Source of the DNA: JBLHGU01 sp047615875
Lineage (GTDB): Bacteria; Pseudomonadota; Gammaproteobacteria; Arenicellales; CAJQKF01
DNA: 8,601 nt
NCBI GenBank assembly: GCA_047615875.1
Contig: JBLHGU010000219.1
Location: 1-8,601, forward strand
Direction: 5' to 3'
The notes under the pieces are model-generated. The model had not been told where the DNA came from. It searched no databases and saw only the letters and a program-made list of their open reading frames with translations. This document shows positions 1 through 5,541 of the stretch, in pieces. Numbering within the stretch: position 1 is the stretch's first letter; every line of letters begins with the position of its first letter. The position numbers were made by a program, and so were the translations under genes.

Positions 1-73
1 AAACTCCAGATTCGACTCCTTCTATTGCCTACTTTTGAGTTAGATTTATCAGCATATGTAATGAAATGACTGT

Positions 74-103
74 TTGGCGTGATATGTTGATTACTGCTAG
101 ATT
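74..103 (+). promoter_or_regulatory. Possible sigma70 promoter for the M81 peptidase gene
   Basis: TTGGCG at 74-79 matches 4 of 6 bases of the -35 consensus. After an 18-base spacer comes TAGATT at 98-103 (4 of 6 of TATAAT). It is preceded by TG and one base (95-97), which gives an extended -10 element. A transcript would start near 110, leaving a leader of about 40 bases before the chosen ATG at 152. This is seen by eye only. The hexamers are imperfect, and read-through from a gene left of the window is not excluded. Confidence 0.33.
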
Positions 104-136
104 CTCTTAAGTCAGACAACCATTTTGTTCAAGAAT

Positions 137-144
137 GAGAAAGG
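137..144 (+). promoter_or_regulatory. Ribosome binding site deciding the M81 peptidase start
   Basis: GAGAAAGG lies seven bases upstream of the ATG at 152, so it favours that start. The frame is open further back to a TTG at 125, but that codon lies upstream of this site. Using it would add nine residues before the family's usual N-terminus. Confidence 0.6.
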
Positions 145-151
145 TAAAACA

Positions 152-1675
152 ATGTGCTCACAAGCCCGCATAGCCGTTGGTGGTTTTCAACATGAAACAA
201 ACACGTTTGCCCCCCATCAGGCATCACTCGATGAATTTCTTAGAGCTGATGGCTGGCCGGCACTAACTCAGGGAGAAGCATTGTTTAAGGTTATGGCTGG
301 GTTGAACATACCGCTCGCAGGGTTCATGGAATTAGCTCAAACAAAGCACATGCCTCTACCTCTTTTATGGTGTTCCGCTGAGCCCAGTGCGCACGTAACA
401 CATCATGCTTTCGAAACTATCTGTGACATGTTTTGCGAACAACTCGCTGGCATACCTGACCTTGATGGGGTTTATCTGGACTTACACGGTGCCATGGTAA
501 CGGAGCATTACGAGGATGGCGAAGGTGAGCTATTAGCTAGAGTACGCGATATCATCGGGCCGGACTCACCCTTGGTTGTGAGTCTTGATCTACACGCCAA
601 CATCACTTCGGCCATGATTAAACATGCGTCAGCCATTACTGTGTTCAGAACTTATCCCCATCTAGATATGGCAGAAACTGGTGCACGGGCTTTCACACTC
701 ATGCAACGACTGTTAGCAGGCGAGAAAATTTATAGTGGCATGCGAAGAATACCTTTCCTTATTCCTCTCAGTGGTCAGTGCACCGATTTTGAACCTTGTC
801 GTTCGATTTATCACGCAGTAGCCGATTGCGAAAAGATTCAAGCAGAAATACTGAACGCAGACTTTGCTCCTGGATTTCCGCCTGCAGATATAGCGGAATG
901 TGGCCCAACAGTGTTGGCTTATGGAACGAACCAGGATGCCGTTGATGAATGTTTACAGTCACTTCAACAATTGGTAATTGCCGCGGAGTCTGAATTTCGC
1001 AACGATTTATTCAGCGCCGATGCGGCCGTGCGACTTGCCATGAGCCATTCTTCTGGAAAGCCAATGGTGCTTGCGGATGCCCAAGATAACCCCGGAGCCG
1101 GCGGCACATCAGACACAACTGGACTACTCAAGTCATTGGTTAACAATCATGCAACTGGGGCGGTTATTGCCATACTGTATGACCCTCAAGTCGCGCAACT
1201 AGCTCATCAGGCAGGCCTGAGAGGTATTTTTCAAGTTGAACTAGGCGGAAAGTCAGGCTATGAAGGCTCACCACCCTACAGTGGACGCTTCGAGGTAGAT
1301 GCACTAGGGGACGGTCGTTTTGTATTCACAGGTGACATGTATAAAGATAGCCACGCAAATCTCGGTCCTATGGCTTGCCTGCGAGTTCTCGATCATGTAT
1401 GTGATGTACGAGTGATCGTTGGTAGCGAACGCATGCAGTGCCTCGACCAGGCCATCTTCCGCCATCTAGGTATCGAGCCCGCAGAACAGTCCATTCTGGT
1501 TGTAAAAAGCACGGTACATTTTCGGGCAGACTTCGACCCTATAGCCGAGCAAACCCTGGTGGTCGCGTCACCTGGTGCACACCCTTGCGAGCTTGTTGAT
1601 CTACCCTACCAGAATCTTCGCCATGGCGTCAGGCTGGAACCCCTTGGGCCGGTGCATCCAAAATCTGACTTTTGA
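152..1675 (+). CDS. M81 family (MlrC-type) metallopeptidase
   Basis: A 507-residue protein of the M81/MlrC family, whose founder is the zinc peptidase that completes microcystin breakdown in sphingomonads. The N-terminus carries the family opening 'RIAVGGFQHETNTFAP' (residues 6-21), which supports the ATG at 152 over the upstream TTG. Further catalytic-domain signatures are 'LDLHGAM' (about 109-115), 'SLDLHANIT' (144-152) and 'RTYPHLDMAETG' (166-177). By comparison with MlrC, Asp146, His148 and His170 are the likely zinc ligands. The C-terminal MlrC domain follows from about residue 300, with 'DAQDNPGAGGTSDTT' near its start, and the protein ends in the typical 'LPYQNLRHGVRLEPLGPVHP' region. 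Length and motifs suggest an intact enzyme. There is no signal peptide, so it is probably cytoplasmic. Many M81 proteins sit beside peptide transporters or amidohydrolases, but here the next gene is a stress protein, so the substrate is open. Microcystin activity should not be assumed. Confidence 0.9.
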   Translation: MCSQARIAVGGFQHETNTFAPHQASLDEFLRADGWPALTQGEALFKVMAGLNIPLAGFMELAQTKHMPLPLLWCSAEPSAHVTHHAFETICDMFCEQLAGIPDLDGVYLDLHGAMVTEHYEDGEGELLARVRDIIGPDSPLVVSLDLHANITSAMIKHASAITVFRTYPHLDMAETGARAFTLMQRLLAGEKIYSGMRRIPFLIPLSGQCTDFEPCRSIYHAVADCEKIQAEILNADFAPGFPPADIAECGPTVLAYGTNQDAVDECLQSLQQLVIAAESEFRNDLFSADAAVRLAMSHSSGKPMVLADAQDNPGAGGTSDTTGLLKSLVNNHATGAVIAILYDPQVAQLAHQAGLRGIFQVELGGKSGYEGSPPYSGRFEVDALGDGRFVFTGDMYKDSHANLGPMACLRVLDHVCDVRVIVGSERMQCLDQAIFRHLGIEPAEQSILVVKSTVHFRADFDPIAEQTLVVASPGAHPCELVDLPYQNLRHGVRLEPLGPVHPKSDF

Positions 1676-1818
1676 GGATCGGGTTAAATCAGCAAAGCAG
1701 ACAACTGAACCATGACTAAAGGCTAGATGCTGTATTTTCCAGAACATTCACCACACTTGATCGTCAAACCGGCGCATGAGAGAAAGTGGAAAAAGGCCAT
1801 TATCAGAACGATTCACAG

Positions 1819-1848
1819 TTGATCTCTCGAACACTATTGGGTTGTAAT
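1819..1848 (+). promoter_or_regulatory. Likely sigma70 promoter for the universal stress gene
   Basis: TTGATC at 1819-1824 (4 of 6 of the -35 consensus) is followed after 18 bases by TGTAAT at 1843-1848 (5 of 6 of TATAAT). The predicted start near 1855 leaves a leader of about 29 bases. This implies the stress gene is transcribed on its own rather than only from the peptidase gene 208 bases upstream. Identified by eye. Confidence 0.42.
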
Positions 1849-1883
1849 AGCGGTTTTTACCCAAAATCTGGAATCTGGCATTC

Positions 1884-2342
1884 ATGATCAATAGTATTTT
1901 AGTGGCAACCGATGCGTCGGCGGCTTCAAATCGTGCACTAGCAATGGCGGCTCAACTTGCAGAATTTCACAAGGCTGAGTTGCATATCATTCATGTTATT
2001 CGTGATATGCAATTACCGTTTGAAATTAAGGAAATTCCAGAGCTGGAAACTACCACATTTGAATCATTCAATAATGCACGTGAAGAAATTATGCGTAAGA
2101 TTGCCGAGACTGTCTTAAAAGCCGCCAAGGCAAAAGCGCAGCAAATTGGCGCTGACAAAGTGCAAACTGTGATCGGAGTGGGTGATCCTGCAACCAGCAT
2201 TCTTGGCACTGCCAAGCGACGAGAAATCGACATGATCGTGATTGGGACTCGGGGACTGGGCAAGCTCAAAGGGAAAATTTTGGGCAGCGTCTCACGCAAG
2301 GTTACTAATAATGCAGAGACCAATTGCCTGATTGTCAGATAA
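1884..2342 (+). CDS. Universal stress protein, UspA family, ATP-binding type
   Basis: A 152-residue single-domain Usp protein, the usual length for the family. The first strand 'SILVATDAS' carries Asp10, which in ATP-binding members contacts the adenine. The nucleotide motif G-2x-G-9x-G-S is complete: Gly121, Gly124, Gly134 and Ser135, within 'GTRGLGKLKGKILGSVS'. This places it with the ATP-binding subgroup (MJ0577-like) rather than the UspA subgroup that lacks the motif. The 'DPATSILGTAKRREIDMIVIGTRG' stretch is the classic C-terminal half of the fold. The ATG at 1884 has only a weak ribosome site (GGAA at 1870-1873), but no earlier start fits the family N-terminus. Usp proteins are cytoplasmic dimers induced by starvation or other stress; the partner and signal here are unknown. 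The gene converges on bolA with 45 bases between the stop codons. Confidence 0.93.
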   Translation: MINSILVATDASAASNRALAMAAQLAEFHKAELHIIHVIRDMQLPFEIKEIPELETTTFESFNNAREEIMRKIAETVLKAAKAKAQQIGADKVQTVIGVGDPATSILGTAKRREIDMIVIGTRGLGKLKGKILGSVSRKVTNNAETNCLIVR

Positions 2343-2344
2343 TC

Positions 2345-2390
2345 TGAGGTCAAAGACTCAAGTCGCAAGGACTAGTGCTAGCCCACCTCA
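2345..2390. repeat. Inverted repeat between convergent usp and bolA genes
   Basis: TGAGGT at 2345-2350 is a perfect inverted copy of ACCTCA at 2385-2390, with 34 bases between; the right arm includes the bolA stop codon. Inside is a small CTAG-TG-CTAG palindrome. The structure could limit read-through between the convergent genes, but there is no U-run on either strand and the loop is long, so it is not called a terminator. Confidence 0.3.
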
Positions 2391-2714
2391 AGTAATAGTT
2401 TGTGAAGAACTGCCAGAACCACCAAGGCAGTCGGGCGAATCGTGACTATCAGCACGATCAAACCATTCGTCAGGTGTTTTTGTATGTAATGCCAGAGCAT
2501 GGATTGATCCTGCTAGTTCTTCGCTTAACAGGGCATTAATTATCCGATGGCGTGCAAGCAGATTCAGGCCATTGAACTGATTGGTAACTACAGTCACTTT
2601 GAAGTGAGACTCTGAGCCGGCTGGCACATTGTGCTGACTACTCTCATTCAAAATTTCCAGGTGGTCCGGGTGAAGAGTTTGCAGTTTGGTTTGGATAAGG
2701 GATTGTGTATTCAT
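2388..2714 (-). CDS. bolA: BolA family transcriptional regulator / iron-sulfur partner
   Basis: A 108-residue BolA protein. The core 'HNVPAGSESHFKV' (28-40) is the same in E. coli BolA except for surrounding residues. It is followed by 'ARHRIINALLSEEL' (54-67) with the family RHR triad, then 'IHALALHTKTPDEWF' (71-85), which contains the invariant His72. The tail 'SPDCLGG' (93-99) matches the gammaproteobacterial SP-x-C ending. The ATG at 2714 is chosen because it places 27 residues before HNVPAG, exactly as in E. coli BolA. An ATG one codon upstream (2717) and a TTG at 2738 are alternatives. BolA proteins bind DNA and form [2Fe-2S] complexes with monothiol glutaredoxins, affecting cell shape and biofilm growth. 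No glutaredoxin gene is in the window. It lies 79 bases downstream of the HlyU-family gene on the same strand, so the two are probably cotranscribed. Confidence 0.93.
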   Translation of the reverse strand: MNTQSLIQTKLQTLHPDHLEILNESSQHNVPAGSESHFKVTVVTNQFNGLNLLARHRIINALLSEELAGSIHALALHTKTPDEWFDRADSHDSPDCLGGSGSSSQTIT

Positions 2715-2793
2715 CATTGTGTTGCTTGATTGAATCAAAGAAAGTACCAGGTAAATACTGGCTCATTGCACTGAGGACTATGCTCAGTACCGC

Positions 2794-3117
2794 TTATACC
2801 CGACCGCTCTTCTCTGGTCCTGAAAACAGTCTTTTGCCTTGTTCGTCGATTATTTGCTGGCCCTTCTTTACCGAAAAGCTGCCGGCCTGTTCCTTGCTGG
2901 AAAAAAGATCGGCGCGAATAAAATCCCTTTCTTGCTCACCTTCCGCGGTTCGTTTGACTATTTTCCCTGCCAGTCGCCACTGACCTCCAGTCTCCTGGGG
3001 AATAGCCTGTATCAACAATTCACAATATTCCAGAGATTCCACCACATCATCAGAAACCTGGGCTGAATCTGAATTTGCGGACTTTGTGCCAAATAAACGA
3101 GAGAATATAGAAGCCAT
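2794..3117 (-). CDS. HlyU family protein (PF10115 type)
   Basis: A 107-residue protein matching the small HlyU family. It has the short N-terminal amphipathic stretch 'MASIFSRLFG', then a variable linker (11-29). The conserved domain runs from about 30 to 98: 'YCELLIQAIPQETGGQWRLAGKI', the 'FIRAD' motif (66-70) and 'QQIIDEQGKRLF' (87-98). The ATG at 3117 begins the typical 'MxxIFSRLFG' opening; an upstream GTG at 3141 in the same frame would add eight untypical residues. The name is misleading. The well-studied Vibrio HlyU is an ArsR-type winged-helix protein, and this small domain has no visible helix-turn-helix, so a regulatory role is unproven. An extended -10-like element (TGC then TACAAT, minus strand, 3129-3124) sits so close to the ATG that a near-leaderless transcript is conceivable. 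It is probably the first gene of a two-gene unit with bolA. Confidence 0.82.
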   Translation of the reverse strand: MASIFSRLFGTKSANSDSAQVSDDVVESLEYCELLIQAIPQETGGQWRLAGKIVKRTAEGEQERDFIRADLFSSKEQAGSFSVKKGQQIIDEQGKRLFSGPEKSGRV

Positions 3118-3259
3118 TGGTAAATTGTAGCACCTGATCACGAGTTCTGGTATTGGATTTAGTGGAATATCTGGTAAGTTTGGTTACTAAATCAGTTTTA
3201 TTATTGTTCGCCTCTCATGGTTTATCTACAGGGTAATTTGTTAAAAACTTGACATTGCA

Positions 3260-3288
3260 TTGACATTATCTGTGTTGAGCCCAAGAAT
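3260..3288 (+). promoter_or_regulatory. Likely sigma70 promoter of the ABC importer operon
   Basis: A perfect TTGACA at 3260-3265 is followed after a 17-base spacer by AAGAAT at 3283-3288 (4 of 6 of TATAAT). Transcription would begin near 3295, just before the nested palindrome. A second perfect TTGACA lies 11 bases upstream (3249-3254) but has no acceptable -10 partner. The weak -10 would suit an activated or tightly controlled promoter. Confidence 0.45.
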
Positions 3289-3298
3289 TCGCCCGCGT

Positions 3299-3330
3299 GT
3301 AATACATGTAATGTTCCATTACAAAATTAC
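3299..3330 (+). promoter_or_regulatory. Nested palindrome, probable operator of the importer operon
   Basis: The inner palindrome GTAATG-TTC-CATTAC (3308-3322) has perfect 6-base arms. It is flanked by an outer pair, GTAAT at 3299-3303 and ATTAC at 3326-3330, centred within half a base of the inner one. So four GTAAT half-sites sit in mirror symmetry between the predicted transcription start and the ribosome binding site. This is typical of a dimeric or tetrameric repressor site. The regulator is not in the window and I cannot name its family. Confidence 0.5.
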
Positions 3331-3358
3331 CGACAAATTTTTCACAGAGGAGCCAAGT

Positions 3359-4318
3359 ATGAAGTTATTAAAATCCAAAGCAGTACGGACGGCAATTGCC
3401 GCCGGTTGTATCTCACTAATGTCAGTAACCGCCGCCAAGGCAGCTGATAGTACTTCACCCATCGTTATCCCAATTCACAATTGGTCCAGTCAAGTGGTAA
3501 TGGCCTACGTAATTGGCGGCATCTTCGAGAGTATTGGAGATAATGTTGAATACGTACCTGCCGATACTCAGGCGGTTTACGAGTCTATTCGTAGTGGTGA
3601 TGTCACCATTTCTCACGAAGTATGGCAGTCGACATTCGGCAAGTCCTTCTATGCAGCCATGGCCAAAGGTGGCGTGATTGATGCAGGTTCCCATGCGGCG
3701 ACTACCCTTGAAGAAATGGGTGTACCAACTTGGGTAGTTGAAAAGGATTTATGCCCCGGTCTGCCTAATTGGGAAGCACTTAAAGATTGTTCTGCAAACT
3801 TCACCACACCTGATTCCGGTGGCAAAGGCCGTTGGCTAGAAGGTCCACAAAGTTGGCATGGCGATTTGATGCCTGAGCGTATCGAAGCACTCGGTCTAGC
3901 CGACAAGTGGGTGGTCAAGTTCGCTGGTGGCGCCGATGCATTGTGGGCGGAGCTGGCATCTGCCAAGAAAGAAGGTCGTGGCACTGTTATCTTTAACTGG
4001 ACCCCGAACTTCACCGATGCCGACGGTTTCACCTTTATCGAGTTTCCTCCATACACTGATGGTTGCCGTAAAGCCGATGGTGGTGATGGAAGCTGTGGTT
4101 CACCGAAAGGCTGGTTGAAGAAAGCCGCCAATTACAAGATGCCTAAGACCCATCCGCATGCTTATACAATTTACTCCCAGTTGTCCTTCACGACCACCCA
4201 GATTGGTCAGATGGCAGCATTGGTTGACGTTGACAAGCTAGATCACAAAGAAGCTGGCAAGAAATGGCTAGCTGACAACGAAGCGGTATGGATGCCCTGG
4301 ACTAAGACAGGTATGTAA
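3359..4318 (+). CDS. Periplasmic quaternary-amine (glycine betaine/choline/TMAO-type) substrate-binding protein
   Basis: A 319-residue OpuAC/ProX-type binding protein. The ATG at 3359 is chosen because AGAGGAG (3346-3352) sits six bases upstream and a signal peptide follows directly: basic 'MKLLKSKAVR', a hydrophobic core, and a likely cut after 'TAAKA' near residue 28. The frame is open back to 3260, but the extra residues there have no such features. The mature protein starts its fold at 'IVIPIHNWSSQ' (35-45). Trp42, Trp89 (in 'ISHEVWQ') and Trp214 (in 'VIFNWTPNF') are candidates for the aromatic cage that holds a trimethylammonium head group. The Trp42-Trp89 spacing of 47 equals that of the two cage Trp residues I recall for the choline-binding protein ChoX. 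Other tryptophans (125, 159, 166, 184, 196) could contribute. Four cysteines of the mature part, 132/144 and 236/246, may form two disulfides. It is the first gene of the importer operon; the exact solute cannot be read from the sequence. Confidence 0.9.
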   Translation: MKLLKSKAVRTAIAAGCISLMSVTAAKAADSTSPIVIPIHNWSSQVVMAYVIGGIFESIGDNVEYVPADTQAVYESIRSGDVTISHEVWQSTFGKSFYAAMAKGGVIDAGSHAATTLEEMGVPTWVVEKDLCPGLPNWEALKDCSANFTTPDSGGKGRWLEGPQSWHGDLMPERIEALGLADKWVVKFAGGADALWAELASAKKEGRGTVIFNWTPNFTDADGFTFIEFPPYTDGCRKADGGDGSCGSPKGWLKKAANYKMPKTHPHAYTIYSQLSFTTTQIGQMAALVDVDKLDHKEAGKKWLADNEAVWMPWTKTGM

Positions 4319-4344
4319 TCTGTATGCAGGTATGTAATCTGTAT
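4308..4344 (+). repeat. 19-bp tandem duplication across the binding-protein stop codon
   Basis: The unit CAGGTATGTAATCTGTATG occupies 4308-4326 and is repeated at once from 4327, identical through 4344. The first copy holds the last codons and the TAA stop of the binding-protein gene; the second copy lies in untranslated DNA. Because 19 is not a multiple of three, the second copy is out of register with the gene. It ends just before the terminator hairpin. The exact identity suggests a recent slippage duplication. Confidence 0.85.
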
Positions 4345-4355
4345 AATGTTTGAAG

Positions 4356-4393
4356 ATACCCCTCCTGGCTCGCGCTACGGGGGGTATTTTTTT
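4356..4393 (+). terminator. Intrinsic terminator between binding-protein and ATPase genes
   Basis: The left arm ATACCCCTC (4356-4364) pairs with GGGGGGTAT (4379-4387), giving a 9-bp stem with one T-G wobble around a 14-base loop. A run of seven T follows (4387-4393). This is a textbook intrinsic terminator inside what is functionally one operon. It probably stops most transcripts after the binding-protein gene and lets a fraction through to the ATPase and permease. Confidence 0.88.
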
Positions 4394-4462
4394 ACCATAA
4401 ACTTCTTGATATGAGAATTGTGTTAGATTTGCCCATATTAAGAATCAACTAGTGAATCAGTT

Positions 4463-5518
4463 ATGCCTTCTCAAGATGGGACACAAACCGGTCAGCCTGT
4501 AATCGAGTGCGACTCGGTTTATAAAATTTTCGGCGACAATCCAAAGAAAAAACTGGCCGAAGCCAACGGTGTTGTTGACGCGACAACATTTGGGGAAGAT
4601 GGTTATGTGGTAGGCGTTAACAACGCGTCTTTTGCCATTTATCCAGGCGAACTGCTAATTATCATGGGTCTTTCAGGCTCTGGCAAATCTACCCTGCTTA
4701 GATGTATATCAAGGCTGACTGAGGCCACAGCTGGTAAAATACTCATAGAGGGTGAAGATGTTTTGGCCATGAATGCCAAACAATTGATGGAGCTTCGCCG
4801 CACCAAGATGGGCATGGTGTTCCAAAGTTTTGCTCTCCTCCCACACAAAACAGTTTTGGAAAATATTGCTTTCCCGCTACAGGTCAAAGGGATCAGTACC
4901 GCTGACAGCATGAAGCGCGCCAAAGATATGGTCAACTTGGTTAGCCTTAATGGCCGCGAAAATTATTTCCCCCGGCAATTGTCTGGTGGTCAGCAACAAC
5001 GGGTGGGAATCGCGCGATCCCTCGCCGTTGAACCCGATATTTGGTTCCTGGATGAGCCCTTCTCAGCACTTGATCCGCTAATTCGAAAGGAAATGCAGGA
5101 TGAGTTTTTACGCTTACAAAGCGTGTTGAGCAAAACAATCCTGTTTGTTACCCATGATTTTGACGAAGCCCTGCGATTGGCTGATCGAATCGCCATTATG
5201 AAAGATGGTGTGATTGAACAACTCGATACACCAGCAAACATCGTACTCAATCCGGCCACAGAATATGTGAGCAAATTTACCGAGGAAGTGCCAAAGGAGA
5301 AGGTGCTTCGAATCAAGTCAATAATGGATCCATACGATCCTGCCGAAGTTCTATCTGATACCAGGGTTTCTGAGGATGCGATAATAGAGACCGTCGCTGA
5401 AGCTGTACTAACTGCAAGTAAACCCGTGGCAGTTATTGACAGCAATGACAACATTGTGGGTTCTTTGCATGCTTCAAAGGTAATTCATATCTTATTTGGA
5501 CGTGATTCGAAAAATTAA
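4463..5518 (+). CDS. ABC transporter ATPase, ProV/OpuAA type
   Basis: A 351-residue nucleotide-binding subunit of a quaternary-amine importer. The N-terminus 'ECDSVYKIFG' and the extended stretch before 'GVNNASFAIYPGELLIIMG' are typical of ProV/OpuAA. The ATPase parts are complete: Walker A 'GLSGSGKST' (69-77), Q-loop Gln121, signature 'LSGGQQQR' (173-180), Walker B 'IWFLDEP' (193-199) with Glu198, and H-loop His231. After about residue 280 a short regulatory tail contains one CBS-like segment (about 298-345, 'KPVAVIDSNDNIVGSLHASK'). E. coli ProV has 400 residues and two CBS repeats, so this one appears shortened; CBS repeats in OpuA sense ionic strength. The ATG at 4463 has no clear Shine-Dalgarno sequence, which may keep expression low. 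The permease gene follows after 23 bases. No convincing promoter is seen in the 69 bases after the terminator, so expression probably depends on read-through. Confidence 0.93.
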   Translation: MPSQDGTQTGQPVIECDSVYKIFGDNPKKKLAEANGVVDATTFGEDGYVVGVNNASFAIYPGELLIIMGLSGSGKSTLLRCISRLTEATAGKILIEGEDVLAMNAKQLMELRRTKMGMVFQSFALLPHKTVLENIAFPLQVKGISTADSMKRAKDMVNLVSLNGRENYFPRQLSGGQQQRVGIARSLAVEPDIWFLDEPFSALDPLIRKEMQDEFLRLQSVLSKTILFVTHDFDEALRLADRIAIMKDGVIEQLDTPANIVLNPATEYVSKFTEEVPKEKVLRIKSIMDPYDPAEVLSDTRVSEDAIIETVAEAVLTASKPVAVIDSNDNIVGSLHASKVIHILFGRDSKN

Positions 5519-5541
5519 TCCAAAGTCGGATAACTAATCAA

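Noticed and set aside
1..40. TTCGACTCC stretch resembling the T-arm and 3' end of a tRNA
   Set aside because: The five bases before and after TTCGACT (CCAGA and CCTTC) do not pair as a T-stem and no CCA end or cloverleaf upstream is available.
1..69. Open frames at the left edge that could be the tail of an upstream gene
   Set aside because: All three plus frames stop within 70 bases, none has recognisable residues or a supporting start, so the choice cannot be made.
1776..1847. Small ORF of 23 codons (starting MRESGK) before the universal stress gene
   Set aside because: No ribosome binding site, it overlaps the likely stress-gene promoter, and the peptide resembles nothing I know.
2770..2788. 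ACTGAG/CTCAGT hairpin between the HlyU-family gene and bolA
   Set aside because: Only six base pairs with a seven-base loop and no T-run on the minus strand; not convincing as terminator or operator.
2839..3066. Plus-strand ORFs across the HlyU-family gene
   Set aside because: The minus-strand frame carries the conserved FIRAD and IIDEQG motifs; the plus-strand translations have no family features.
3649..4131. 160-codon minus-strand ORF inside the binding-protein gene
   Set aside because: Entirely antisense to a well-supported gene, rich in Ser/Pro/Ala with no family features; a shadow of the coding strand.
4342..4347. Perfect TATAAT before the internal terminator
   Set aside because: No acceptable -35 hexamer at 16-18 bases upstream, and a transcript from it would run straight into the terminator.
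4406..4439. TTGATA as a possible -35 for an ATPase-gene promoter
   Set aside because: No -10-like hexamer at 16-18 bases; the nearest, CATATT, is 22 bases away.
4990..5454. 154-codon minus-strand ORF inside the ATPase gene
   Set aside because: Antisense to conserved ATPase motifs, Ser-rich low-complexity translation; a shadow frame.
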